64,000 nucleotides of DNA, from positions 1 to 64,000 of the forward strand of contig NZ_JBLXDN010000010.1 of NCBI RefSeq assembly GCF_048264025.1, written 5' to 3'. The position numbers were made by a program, and so were the translations under genes. Positions 7,951 through 16,267 of this stretch are shown here, piece after piece. The stretch's first letter is position 1. Each line of letters opens with the position of its first letter. Origin of the DNA: Nitrincola sp048264025. GTDB taxonomy: Bacteria > Pseudomonadota > Gammaproteobacteria > Pseudomonadales > Balneatricaceae. The notes under the pieces are model-generated. The model had not been told where the DNA came from. It made no database searches and worked only from the letters and a program-made list of their open reading frames with translations.

Positions 7951-9081
7951 ATGCCATTTCAGATGCTTGCAAAAGGGGGCCTTCAGCTCTGGCGATGGGT
8001 GGGTTGGTCCCGCCCTGCTGAAGAACCAGCGCAACAGCAATGGCTGGTTGAACTGCCGTTGGTGCTGCTGAGGCAGTCCAATCTGGAGGATGCCTTGAGC
8101 GACTGGCTGAGACGCCTGGAGGAGCAACTCTTCTCCAGTGGTGCGACCTTGATTCTGCATACCCCAAAGGGATTGCACAAGGTGGGTCGTGAAGGGCTGT
8201 GTTCCCGGCATGAAAGCTGTCCCTGGGTTGCCTGCGCGGAGCGTTGCCCGGCACTGGGTAGTTTGAACACCTGTATTCAGTGTTTGAGAGTGGGTCGGCA
8301 TCGGGTGGTGTGTGGTGTGGATGATGGACATGGCAGCGTGGGCATCTTGATGCTGGAGTTCGCCCGACCGCCCCGCCCACACCAGAAGCAACAACTGATT
8401 GAAGTGGCCAAGGTATTAAGTGAAACCCTGGCGCTGGTGCTGGATGAGCGCCAGCGTCGGCAACGGGACCTGGCGGCGGAGCGCGCGGTGTTGTCGCGCG
8501 AACTGCATGATTCAGTTGCCCAGGAGCTGAGTTATCTGCAAATACGTGTCAGCCGCATGGCGATGGTCCTGGATAACCCGGAGCACCCGGGAGAAGCCGC
8601 GCTGATGCTGCAGGATTTGAAAACTAATGTGCAACGTGCCCATCGTCAGGTGCGTGAGCTGATCTCCTTGTCACGTCTGACCATGGAGGGACGCAGCCTG
8701 AATGCAGCGATCAGGGCGTCTGTGGATGAGTTCTCACGGCGCAGCAGTTGTGTATTTGAGCTGGATAACCGTGTGCCTGAGCCCTGTATGGGTGCCGAAA
8801 CCGAGTTGCAGGTGTTGCACATTGTCCGTGAAGCGCTGGCTAATGTGGTCCGTCACTCACATGCGCAGCAGGTACTGGTGTGTGTACGGGCGCTTCCAGA
8901 CCAGGGGGTAGAAGTCAGTGTCGAGGATGATGGTATCGGGCTTCCCCAGCAGGTGGACCCGAGCGGTCACTACGGTTTGCAGATGATGCAGGAACGGGCC
9001 CGGAGTATTTCCGCCAGTTTGACAGTGGCAGCGCGTCGTCCCAGAGGGACTCGGGTGAGTCTGGTTTGGAGAGACACGTGA
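7951..9081 (+). CDS. Soluble NarX-like sensor histidine kinase with Cys-rich sensor
   Basis: A 376-residue histidine kinase with no membrane segment, so it senses a cytoplasmic signal. The N-terminal 165 residues form a GAF-like sensor. It carries seven cysteines in 38 residues (84, 90, 95, 99, 108, 111, 121), a pattern suited to an iron-sulfur cluster, metal or thiol switch. The HisKA_3 dimerisation segment has SRELHDSVAQ with phospho-acceptor His186, as in NarX/NarQ. The HATPase part has REALANVVRHS and DDGIGLP. The gene is divergent from tmm and overlaps the response regulator by four bases (GTGA). Likely stimuli are redox state, oxygen, nitrogen oxides or a C1 intermediate; the sequence does not decide. 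The start has only a weak SD, so a nearby start remains possible. Confidence 0.8.
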   Translation: MPFQMLAKGGLQLWRWVGWSRPAEEPAQQQWLVELPLVLLRQSNLEDALSDWLRRLEEQLFSSGATLILHTPKGLHKVGREGLCSRHESCPWVACAERCPALGSLNTCIQCLRVGRHRVVCGVDDGHGSVGILMLEFARPPRPHQKQQLIEVAKVLSETLALVLDERQRRQRDLAAERAVLSRELHDSVAQELSYLQIRVSRMAMVLDNPEHPGEAALMLQDLKTNVQRAHRQVRELISLSRLTMEGRSLNAAIRASVDEFSRRSSCVFELDNRVPEPCMGAETELQVLHIVREALANVVRHSHAQQVLVCVRALPDQGVEVSVEDDGIGLPQQVDPSGHYGLQMMQERARSISASLTVAARRPRGTRVSLVWRDT

Positions 9082-9749
9082 AGAGCCCATTGAAGCTGCT
9101 GCTGGTCGATGACCATGCATTGCTGCGTCAGGGATTGGCGGAGCTGCTCGGTGCGGTGCCTGAATTCCATATTCTGGGGACAGCGGCAAGCGCGGATGAA
9201 GGCTTACAGCTGGCCCTGGCCGATCCACCGGATATCGTGTTGCTGGACTGGCACCTGCCCGGTATTCAGGGGAGTGAAGCCTTGCAGCGTTACAAGCACG
9301 CTTTGCCGCAGAGTTTGGTGATCATCCTCACTGCTTCGGATGATCAGGCCGATCTGCGCCAGGCGCTGGCATCAGGGGCCGATGGGTATGTGCTCAAGTA
9401 TACCGAGCCGGAACAGTTGATAACCCAGTTGCGTGGCTGTCACAAGGGTAGCCTGACGCTGGACCCGCTGATGCTACAAGGTCTGCACCAGGCCCCAGTG
9501 GCTGAGGCACCTGATTCGAACCAGGTTGCACTGACAGATCGGGAGCAACAAACCCTGTTGCTGATCGCCGAGGGCCTAAGCAACAAACTGATTGCTCGTG
9601 AGTTGGGTATCAGTGATGGAACAGTCAAGATCCATGTGAAGCACCTGCTGACAAAGTTGCAGCTGCATTCGCGGCTGGAGCTGGCAGCCTGGGCGCACCT
9701 GGGTGGTTTTTTGCACAGGATGCAGCAGGCATCCAGGAGACAGGAATGA
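9078..9749 (+). CDS. NarL/LuxR-family response regulator
   Basis: A 223-residue DNA-binding response regulator, the partner of the preceding kinase. The receiver has acidic residues Asp11/Asp12, phospho-acceptor Asp57 in VLLDWHLPG and a Lys in VLKYTEP. The C-terminal LuxR helix-turn-helix reads LTDREQQTLLLIAEGLSNK through DGTVKIHVKHLL. I chose the GTG at 9078 because GGAGAG lies six bases before it and it overlaps the kinase stop as GTGA; an in-frame TTG at 9066 is less likely. The tmm-tdm-dmm operon and purU-folD are the nearest candidate targets, by position only. Confidence 0.85.
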   Translation: MKSPLKLLLVDDHALLRQGLAELLGAVPEFHILGTAASADEGLQLALADPPDIVLLDWHLPGIQGSEALQRYKHALPQSLVIILTASDDQADLRQALASGADGYVLKYTEPEQLITQLRGCHKGSLTLDPLMLQGLHQAPVAEAPDSNQVALTDREQQTLLLIAEGLSNKLIARELGISDGTVKIHVKHLLTKLQLHSRLELAAWAHLGGFLHRMQQASRRQE

Positions 9750-10546
9750 AGTCATTGTTGACACCTCAGAAAACTTTGAGTAGCTGGTGGTACGGCCTGT
9801 TGGCAGGTCTTCGTCGCGAGCAGGGCCAGGAGTTTGAAAGCCTGCCATTGGCTCTGGCACGCCTGGATCATCAGGGTGCTATCCAGCAACTGAACAAAGG
9901 TTGGGAGGAACTGACCGGCTACTCGGCCCAGGAGTGTCTTTATCGTGCGCAGGCCAGCTTTGTGCATCCTGAGGACCAACCGCTGTGGAAGCAGACGCTG
10001 GTGCGATTGGCCAAGGCACCACTGGGTGCCTGGGAGCAGATGCAGTTGCGTTTTCTGACGCCTGGCGGCGAACGGCGCTGGGTTGAAGTACGGATCAGGC
10101 ATTACAGTCGAGGCTTTATCGTCAGCCTCGGTGATACCACTTTGCAGGTGCAGGAACAACAGGCGCTGGCAGCCAGCCATCGCAGCCTGTGTAATTTGCT
10201 CGATAGCCTGCCCGCGATGGTATACCGCTGTCGTAATAACCGCCACTGGACCATGGAGTATGTCAGCCAAGGCTGCGTTGATCTGACCGGTTATCGGCCG
10301 GATCAGTTGATTAATAGCCAGGTTGTCACCTTCAACAGCCTGATCCATCCAGAGGATCGGGACAGAGTCTGGACCGAGGTGCAGCAGAGCTTGCAGGCTA
10401 GTCGCCCGGTCTATCTGGACTACCGACTGATTACGGCTCAGGGCACTATTCGCACTGTCCATGAACGCGCCAGCGGTATCTTCTCGGACAATGGCGATGT
10501 GCTTGGGGTTGAGGGCATTATATTTGTTTCACCTGCGCCGCGCTGA
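9746..10546 (+). CDS. Tandem PAS-domain protein without output domain
   Basis: A 266-residue protein made of two PAS folds. PAS1 is about 30-130, with LTGYSAQECL, FVHPEDQP and a PAC-like ERRWVEVRIRHYS. PAS2 is about 145-265, with MVYRCRNNRHWTMEYVSQG, LTGYRPDQLI, IHPEDRDRVW and a PAC segment. There is no kinase, GGDEF, EAL, HTH or transmembrane part. The ATGA overlap with the response regulator stop indicates coupled translation with the two-component pair. It may be a third sensory or adaptor component acting on the soluble kinase by protein contact. Its function is unknown, and no ligand-binding residue pattern such as a heme His or flavin Cys is obvious. Confidence 0.75.
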   Translation: MKSLLTPQKTLSSWWYGLLAGLRREQGQEFESLPLALARLDHQGAIQQLNKGWEELTGYSAQECLYRAQASFVHPEDQPLWKQTLVRLAKAPLGAWEQMQLRFLTPGGERRWVEVRIRHYSRGFIVSLGDTTLQVQEQQALAASHRSLCNLLDSLPAMVYRCRNNRHWTMEYVSQGCVDLTGYRPDQLINSQVVTFNSLIHPEDRDRVWTEVQQSLQASRPVYLDYRLITAQGTIRTVHERASGIFSDNGDVLGVEGIIFVSPAPR

Positions 10547-10603
10547 TGGCTACTTATAGCTACCAACAGTAAAACTCCAATAACAAACTACAGAGGACTT
10601 AAC

Positions 10604-11470
10604 ATGCAACACGATACTCACCACTTTATTCTTAAAGTCAGCTGCCCGGCTACCTCGGGCATCGTCGCCACGGTGGCGTCTTATCTGTCTGATAACAGCT
10701 GTTACATCAGCGAAATGTCTCAGTTCGATGATGAGTTCAGTGGTCGGTTTTTCATGCGCGCGGTGTTTCGTTTCAATGCTGGCCATGTAGGTGATATCAA
10801 GGCGATCCAGGCTGGGTTTGTTGAAGTGGCTGGCCGTTTCGACATGACCTGGGAGCTGCACAGCAGTGATGGTCCGATGCGGGTGCTGCTTATGGTGAGC
10901 AAGTTTGACCACTGTCTGACCGATCTGTTGTATCGTTACCACAAGGGCGAAATGGATATGCAGATTACTGCTATCGTCTCCAACCATCTGGATCTGCGCC
11001 CAATGGCTGAACGTGAGGGTATCCGCTTTGTGTATTTGCCAGTGACCAAAGAAAATAAGCTTCAGCAAGAACAGCAGCTGATGCAGCTCGTCGAGGAAAC
11101 GGGCACCGAACTGGTAGTGCTGGCGCGTTATATGCAAATACTGTCTGATGACTTATGTAAGCAGTTGGCCGGTCGGGCGATCAATATCCACCACTCCTTC
11201 CTGCCCGGCTTTAAAGGTGCAAAACCTTACCACCAGGCGTTTGACCGAGGGGTAAAACTGATCGGTGCCACGGCACATTATGTGACCTCTGATCTTGATG
11301 AAGGTCCGATCATTGAGCAGGAAGTGCAGCGGGTGGATCATGGCTACAAACCCGAAGATCTGGTCAATATAGGTCGTGATACCGAAACAGTGGCACTGTC
11401 GAAAGCGGTAAAATACCATCTTGAGCATCGCGTATTTCTCAATCAGGACAAAACGGTGATTTTCCGATGA
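10604..11470 (+). CDS. purU: Formyltetrahydrofolate deformylase
   Basis: A 288-residue cytoplasmic hydrolase converting 10-formyl-THF to formate and THF. The N-terminal ACT-like domain spans about 8-90. The formyltransferase fold holds the catalytic set Asn194, His196 and Asp232, within NIHHSFLPGFKG and SDLDEGP. Length matches the family (about 280-290). SD AGGA precedes ATG. It overlaps folD by ATGA, and both follow the methylamine-linked signalling genes. Together they give a route from methylene-THF, formed by Tdm and DmmD, to formate, regenerating free THF during growth on methylated amines. A housekeeping role balancing glycine and C1 pools is also possible. Confidence 0.93.
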   Translation: MQHDTHHFILKVSCPATSGIVATVASYLSDNSCYISEMSQFDDEFSGRFFMRAVFRFNAGHVGDIKAIQAGFVEVAGRFDMTWELHSSDGPMRVLLMVSKFDHCLTDLLYRYHKGEMDMQITAIVSNHLDLRPMAEREGIRFVYLPVTKENKLQQEQQLMQLVEETGTELVVLARYMQILSDDLCKQLAGRAINIHHSFLPGFKGAKPYHQAFDRGVKLIGATAHYVTSDLDEGPIIEQEVQRVDHGYKPEDLVNIGRDTETVALSKAVKYHLEHRVFLNQDKTVIFR

Positions 11471-12363
11471 ATATACAGCTAGCATTGCAGGATGCTCCCT
11501 TTAAGCGTATCGATGGTAAACGCGCCTCAGCTCGGGTGCTATCCGAAGTGGCTGAGCAGGTAAAGCAACTGCAACAACAGGGTGTCCAGCCAGGTCTGGC
11601 GGTGGTGCTGATTGGCGAAGATCCGGCCAGCCAGGTGTATGTGCGCAATAAAGTGCTGCGTGCCGCCGAGGTGGGTATTTACTCCCTGGAGCACAAGCTT
11701 GCCGACGATACCACGCAAGCCGACTTGTTGGCGCTGATCGAATCGCTGAATAACGACCCACAAATTCATGGCATTCTGGTACAGCTGCCCTTGCCTGAAG
11801 GCATGGATGAAACCCGAGTGTTGGAATCAATCAACCCATTGAAAGATGTGGATGGTTTTCACAGTAGCAATGTCGGTGGGCTGAGCCAGGGGCGTAAGGT
11901 ACTGACTCCCTGTACACCAGCAGGCTGCATGCGCTTGCTGCATGACACCTGCGGTGACCTGTCTGGCATGCATGCGGTGGTGGTAGGACGCTCCAATATT
12001 GTCGGCAAACCCATGGCCGCCCTGCTGCTACAAGCCAACTGCAGCGTGACCCTGGTGCATTCGCGCTCGCGGGATATAGAACGCCTGTGCCGTGACGCCG
12101 ATATTCTGGTTGCGGCGGTTGGTCGTCCGAAGATGATCAAGCGCGACTGGCTCAAGTCCGGTGCGGTAGTGATCGATGTCGGTATTAATCGCATTGCATC
12201 AGACAGTGGCACCCGGCTGGTGGGTGATGTCGACTACGAGGATGTCTACGATCAAGTAGCCGCGATTACGCCGGTTCCCGGTGGTGTTGGCCCGATGACC
12301 ATTGCCATGCTGATGCAGAATACCCTGGACGCGGCGCGGATGCAGTTGAGCAACGGCGAGTAG
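11467..12363 (+). CDS. folD: Methylene-THF dehydrogenase / methenyl-THF cyclohydrolase
   Basis: A 298-residue bifunctional enzyme oxidising 5,10-methylene-THF to methenyl-THF with NADP and hydrolysing that to 10-formyl-THF. It shows the substrate-site ASQVYVRNK with the catalytic Tyr and Lys, the VQLPLP and PLKDVDGFH signatures, TPCTPAG, and the NADP-binding VVGRSNIVGKP. The C-terminal ITPVPGGVGPMT signature is intact. The start overlaps the purU stop (ATGA), so both products are made together. In this context it oxidises C1 units from amine demethylation. A strong terminator follows. Confidence 0.95.
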   Translation: MNIQLALQDAPFKRIDGKRASARVLSEVAEQVKQLQQQGVQPGLAVVLIGEDPASQVYVRNKVLRAAEVGIYSLEHKLADDTTQADLLALIESLNNDPQIHGILVQLPLPEGMDETRVLESINPLKDVDGFHSSNVGGLSQGRKVLTPCTPAGCMRLLHDTCGDLSGMHAVVVGRSNIVGKPMAALLLQANCSVTLVHSRSRDIERLCRDADILVAAVGRPKMIKRDWLKSGAVVIDVGINRIASDSGTRLVGDVDYEDVYDQVAAITPVPGGVGPMTIAMLMQNTLDAARMQLSNGE

Positions 12364-12383
12364 CAAATTCCCGGTTATGTTTT

Positions 12384-12428
12384 CTGCCCTCACATAGGGC
12401 GCGCAGCGCCCTATGTGAGGGCAGTTTT
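12384..12428 (+). terminator. Rho-independent terminator after purU-folD
   Basis: A perfect 19-bp stem has arms at 12384-12402 and 12406-12424 with a 3-base loop, followed by TTTT. The stem is unusually long and GC-rich and the T-run is short, so it may also protect the transcript end. Confidence 0.8.
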
Positions 12429-12448
12429 ACTTAGCGCCCCTTCCTAAC

Positions 12449-12463
12449 TGTGCATGATGCACA
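12449..12463. promoter_or_regulatory. Operator candidate, TGTGC-N5-GCACA copy 1
   Basis: A perfect inverted repeat with arms TGTGC and GCACA around five bases, continuing as a full palindrome through the spacer except the centre. It lies about 87 bases before the predicted start of the sigma-54 promoter, where enhancer-binding activators usually bind. A second copy with the same arms and spacing lies 110 bp downstream. Confidence 0.6.
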
Positions 12464-12516
12464 ATTTATGCTTCGCAATCAGACCTGTTTTTTGTAGAAA
12501 GCCTTCCTTCATGCCA

Positions 12517-12532
12517 TGGCACACCTCTTGCT
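12517..12532 (+). promoter_or_regulatory. Sigma-54 promoter of the dioxygenase-ABC importer operon
   Basis: TGGCAC-ACCTC-TTGCT matches the sigma-54 consensus at every conserved position, with GG at 12518-12519 and GC at 12530-12531. Transcription should start near 12543, about 55 bases before the dioxygenase ATG. It implies activation by an NtrC-type enhancer-binding protein, often a sign of nitrogen-source control. Confidence 0.75.
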
Positions 12533-12558
12533 TTAACAACTAATACAGAAAGTTGCTA

Positions 12559-12573
12559 TGTGCCCAGTGCACA
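12559..12573. promoter_or_regulatory. Operator candidate, TGTGC-N5-GCACA copy 2
   Basis: Same arms and spacer length as the copy at 12449. It lies just downstream of the predicted transcription start, a place where a bound protein would block transcription or form a loop with copy 1. The PucR-type protein at the operon end is one candidate binder; no known site was used to assign it. Confidence 0.55.
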
Positions 12574-12597
12574 GTCTTTTCAACGGGAGATGCTTGC

Positions 12598-13635
12598 ATG
12601 AACACGGTTATTACAGGGTTGGGGCCTCGCGCGGTTACCGCCTCTGGCCTGGACGCCAGAAGTCTCGATTTTTCAGAAATACCCCAAATTGATATTTCAC
12701 CCTTGTATGGCTCTGACCAACAGGCCCGCTTGCGCGTGGGCGAAGAAGTTCGTACGGCGTGTACGCAGGTAGGATTTTTTTATGTCACCGGCCATCAGGT
12801 ACCTCAAGGTGTTATTGATGCGACTTTCTCGGCGGCCAAAAGCTTCTTTGCCCTCCCCCTGAGTGACAAAATCAAACTGGACATTAATCGCTCAATGAAT
12901 ATGCGGGGCTATACCCCGTTATTGCATGAAAATACCAATGTTGAAGGTAAAGGAGATCTGCACGAAGGGTTTGATATCGCTTTGGATGTGCCGCTGGATG
13001 ATGCGGATGTCCGTGCCGGTGTGTTTGGCTATGGACCGAATCAGTGGCCGGAGAATCTGCCAAGCTTTCGTGAAGCGCTGCAGGCTTACCATCAGGCGAT
13101 GCTGGATTTGGGCAGCATGATCTTTCGCGCCTTTGCGCTGGCGTTGGAGTTAGATGAGCAGTATTTCCTGCCTTATATTACCAAGCCGATGGCGCATATG
13201 CGGGTACTTTCGTATCCCTCCCAGGAGGGACAGGTCGATGAGCAGCAGATTGGCATAGGCCCTCATTCCGATTATGAATGTTTCACCATTTTGCGTACTG
13301 ATGAAGTGCCGGCGCTGCAGGTTCTGAATAGTCAGGGGGACTGGATACAAGCACCACCGATTCCGGGGGCTTTTGTAGTCAATGTCGGCGATCTGATGGC
13401 GCGTTGGACCAATAATTATTTTGCCTCCACCCTGCATCGCGTCATTAATGCCTCAGGACGTGAAAGATTTTCTATTCCGTTTTTCTTTGGGCCTAACTCT
13501 CAAAGCCTTATCGAGGTACTGCCGACCTGCCAGAATCCAGATTGGCCGGCGCAATACCCGCCAATCATATCCGGGGACTATATCCGTTCCCGGTTTGATC
13601 AAACCTACCAGCTTCGTCAACCCACAACTCTCTAA
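12598..13635 (+). CDS. 2-oxoglutarate/Fe(II) dioxygenase, isopenicillin N synthase-like family
   Basis: A 345-residue non-heme iron oxygenase. The iron triad is His223, Asp225 (GPHSDYE) and His280 (TLHRVIN). The 2-oxoglutarate-binding Arg290-Phe-Ser292 lies in RERFSIPFF. The N-terminal IPQIDISPL and CTQVGFFYVTGH segments are typical of the DIOX_N/2OG-FeII superfamily. The frame is open to 12553; GGGAGA before ATG 12598 sets the start. It is first in an operon with a BMP-type importer and a PucR-like regulator, so it probably hydroxylates or oxidatively demethylates an imported nucleobase- or nucleoside-like compound. The substrate cannot be read from sequence. True isopenicillin N synthase activity is unlikely because no peptide synthetase is present. 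Confidence 0.85.
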   Translation: MNTVITGLGPRAVTASGLDARSLDFSEIPQIDISPLYGSDQQARLRVGEEVRTACTQVGFFYVTGHQVPQGVIDATFSAAKSFFALPLSDKIKLDINRSMNMRGYTPLLHENTNVEGKGDLHEGFDIALDVPLDDADVRAGVFGYGPNQWPENLPSFREALQAYHQAMLDLGSMIFRAFALALELDEQYFLPYITKPMAHMRVLSYPSQEGQVDEQQIGIGPHSDYECFTILRTDEVPALQVLNSQGDWIQAPPIPGAFVVNVGDLMARWTNNYFASTLHRVINASGRERFSIPFFFGPNSQSLIEVLPTCQNPDWPAQYPPIISGDYIRSRFDQTYQLRQPTTL

Positions 13636-13652
13636 ATTGAATGAGGTGACTT

Positions 13653-14753
13653 ATGCACCGCTTATCTGTTCCTGCTGTATCACGTTTTGCTGCTGGCTTA
13701 CTGTTGTTTTCCGCGGCGTGTTTCAGCCAGGCTGAGCCTTTTACTTTGGAAGGTGAACCTGTTGTTGCCTTTATTTATGCCTCGCCTGCCAAGGATGGGG
13801 GCTGGAATGAGGCTATTGATAACGCCCGCCAGAAAGTTGCAGATCAACTGGATGTGAAGGTAATGGTGGCTGAAAGCATTCCTGAAGAAGCTTCCGCACT
13901 GGTGAATGCAATCGACCTGTTTGTTCGTCGTGGTGCCAATATTATCGTTGCCACCACCTATGGTTATTCTGAAGGGGTTAAGCAGGCGGCGGAAAAGTAT
14001 CCGCATGTCGCCTTTCTTTCAGCATCCGGCATTTACAACTCAGAGAATCTGGAGAGCTTCTACGCCAGAACCTACGAGGCCTGGTACCTGGCTGGCATGG
14101 CAGCGGCGTCAGTTAGTGAAACCAATAAACTGGGCATGCTCGGTGGTTTCCCGGTGTCGGTAGTTAACTGGGATATTAATGGCTTTGCATTGGGGGTTCA
14201 GTCCAGCCATCCGCAAACAACCGTTAATGCCATCTATACCAATTCCTGGTGGGACCCGGTTCGTGAAGGACAAGCCGCACAGTCGCTGATTGAAATGGGT
14301 GCCGATGTCATTGCCAACAACCTCTCCTCTTCAGCTCCCTTTTCGGCCGCTGAACGCAATGGCCATTACAGCGTTGGTTTTCAATTGGATATGAGCGGTG
14401 CGGCCCCTAATGGCCACCTGACATCGGTGGTATTCAACTGGGACAAACACCTGATACCGACCATCCAGAAAATCATTGATGGTAGCTGGGAGCCTAATCC
14501 CTATGGCGCTTTTCCTGGATTGGCTGAGGGCGTAGTGGATATCACCCCGCTGCATGCTGATGTACCTGCTGAAGCGCTGGCTCAAATTGAAGCTGCCAAA
14601 GCCGAAATGATAAGCGGTCAATTCTCACCCTTCACCGGGCCGCTGTTCAAACAGGATGGCACTGAAGTGCTGGCCGAAGGCGCTGAACTTGATGCGGGAG
14701 ACGTATGGGGTATGGATTACCTGGTTAAGGGTGTGATCGGGTCAACGCGCTGA
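13653..14753 (+). CDS. BMP-family ABC transporter substrate-binding protein
   Basis: A 366-residue periplasmic binding protein of the Bmp/PnrA-like (basic membrane protein) family, whose characterised members bind purine nucleosides or related compounds. A Sec signal peptide covers about 1-27, cleaved after SQA before EPF. There is no lipobox Cys, so it is soluble in the periplasm. The core shows VAFIYASPAKDGGWNEA, NIIVATTYGYSEGV and GVVDITPL. SD GAGGTG precedes ATG. It ends on the ATGA shared with the ATPase gene. The dioxygenase gene 17 bp upstream suggests that import and catabolism are paired. Confidence 0.88.
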   Translation: MHRLSVPAVSRFAAGLLLFSAACFSQAEPFTLEGEPVVAFIYASPAKDGGWNEAIDNARQKVADQLDVKVMVAESIPEEASALVNAIDLFVRRGANIIVATTYGYSEGVKQAAEKYPHVAFLSASGIYNSENLESFYARTYEAWYLAGMAAASVSETNKLGMLGGFPVSVVNWDINGFALGVQSSHPQTTVNAIYTNSWWDPVREGQAAQSLIEMGADVIANNLSSSAPFSAAERNGHYSVGFQLDMSGAAPNGHLTSVVFNWDKHLIPTIQKIIDGSWEPNPYGAFPGLAEGVVDITPLHADVPAEALAQIEAAKAEMISGQFSPFTGPLFKQDGTEVLAEGAELDAGDVWGMDYLVKGVIGSTR

Positions 14754-16267
14754 TGAGCCAGGCCAACTTTCAGACACTGCATCTTCGCGGTTTGTGCAAA
14801 CGCTTTGGTGAACGCACTGTGTTGGAGAATGCTGGCTTTGAACTCAACTCAGGTGAGGTGCATGCACTGCTGGGTGAAAACGGTGCCGGTAAATCGACAC
14901 TGATGAATCTGCTCACCGGCGTGTATGTGCCAGATCAAGGCGAGATAGTCCTGGATGGACAGCCCTGCTCGATCCGCAAGCCTGCCGATGCTACCGCATA
15001 TGGAATCGGTATGGTGCATCAGCATTATCGGCTGGTGGAGCGCTTCAGTGTTGCCGAGAACCTGATTCTGGCGGCTGATCGCGCCCCTGAACTGCAACGC
15101 TTATCGGTCGCGGCCAAAACCTTGCAGACAACGGCGGAGCAGCTAGGGCTAACCCTTGATCCTTATGCACGCGTTGCTGATCTTTCTGTGGCTGAGCGGC
15201 AGCGTGCGGAAATCTGCAAGGTGCTGGCTTTGGGGGCACGCATTCTGATTCTGGATGAGCCTACCGCTGTACTCACCGATGCTGAATCAGCAAGCCTGCT
15301 GGCGGCTATTCAGCGGATGGCTAATGCCGGTAAAGGGGTCATTCTGATTACCCATAAGCTCAGGGAAGTGGTGGGTCACAGTGACCGGGTGACCATCTTG
15401 CGCCAGGGGCGTACGGTAGCTTCCAACTTATCCACAGGGTCTCTCACCCAGGCACAAATTGCCCATCTGATGATGGGAGATGTGGCTGCGCCGCAGCGGC
15501 AACCCTCCAATCTGCAACCCCATGGCGCTGACTTATTGGTTGCGGTTGGCTTGAATGCTTCACGCAATGATGGCTCCACGGCTGTTTCTGATGTGGCTAT
15601 CAGGTTACGTCGAGGGGAGATTGTCGGTGTGGCGGGTGTTGGTGGACATGGTCAGGCACAGCTCTGCGAGGCATTAATGGGGCTCCTGCCAGTCGATAGC
15701 GGATCATTACAGCTGGATGGCTTTTCCATCTCGAACAGTTCAGTTTCGCAGCGCCGCGCCTACGGATTGCGTTATATACCCGCCGACCGTGCCGCTAATG
15801 CGCTGGCTCTGGAGTTGCCGGTCAGCGATAACCTGGCGTTGACGAAAGTGGCCTCAGGGCGCACAGGACGACTTTGGATTTCACCTAAAGGCCTGTCTCA
15901 GGATGCGCAAAAAGCCATTACAGAGCATCGGATTACCGGTGCAAGCCCTCAGGGCGTGACTCGGCTGCTCTCAGGAGGCAATGCACAAAAACTGGTGCTG
16001 GCCCGAGAGCTGGATCAGGATTGTGTTGTAGCCATTGCCCACTCACCCACCCGTGGGCTGGATGTGAAGTCCTGCGGCACGGTACATGCCGCCTTACGTG
16101 AACTGACTTCCCGAGGCGGTGCTGTCTTGCTGATTAGTGAAGACCTGGAGGAAATCATGACCTTATCTGACCGTATTCTGGTGATGAATGCTGGACGCAT
16201 CACCGGAGAGTTGCCTGGTACGGCCAGTGCCAACGAAATCGGTGCGCTGATGATAGGAGGCCACTGA
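14753..16267 (+). CDS. ABC transporter ATPase with two nucleotide-binding domains (nucleoside/sugar type)
   Basis: A 504-residue tandem ATPase energising the importer. Domain 1 has Walker A GENGAGKST (41-49), signature LSVAERQR and Walker B ILILDEPTAVLTD. Domain 2 has a degenerate Walker A (GVGGHGQAQ), signature LSGGNAQK and an altered Walker B (VVAIAHSPTRGLDV). That asymmetry is normal for the RbsA/MglA and NupA-type class. It overlaps the binding-protein gene by one base and abuts the permease gene, all within one operon. Confidence 0.9.
   Translation: MSQANFQTLHLRGLCKRFGERTVLENAGFELNSGEVHALLGENGAGKSTLMNLLTGVYVPDQGEIVLDGQPCSIRKPADATAYGIGMVHQHYRLVERFSVAENLILAADRAPELQRLSVAAKTLQTTAEQLGLTLDPYARVADLSVAERQRAEICKVLALGARILILDEPTAVLTDAESASLLAAIQRMANAGKGVILITHKLREVVGHSDRVTILRQGRTVASNLSTGSLTQAQIAHLMMGDVAAPQRQPSNLQPHGADLLVAVGLNASRNDGSTAVSDVAIRLRRGEIVGVAGVGGHGQAQLCEALMGLLPVDSGSLQLDGFSISNSSVSQRRAYGLRYIPADRAANALALELPVSDNLALTKVASGRTGRLWISPKGLSQDAQKAITEHRITGASPQGVTRLLSGGNAQKLVLARELDQDCVVAIAHSPTRGLDVKSCGTVHAALRELTSRGGAVLLISEDLEEIMTLSDRILVMNAGRITGELPGTASANEIGALMIGGH

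Noticed and set aside
12449..12463. NtrC binding site
   Set aside because: NtrC sites have GCAC arms on the outside-left and GTGC on the right; here the arms are in the reverse order.
12598..13635. True isopenicillin N synthase (beta-lactam biosynthesis)
   Set aside because: Only the superfamily fold and 2OG/iron residues are present; no ACV synthetase or other beta-lactam genes are nearby and 2-oxoglutarate-binding Arg-x-Ser indicates a general dioxygenase.
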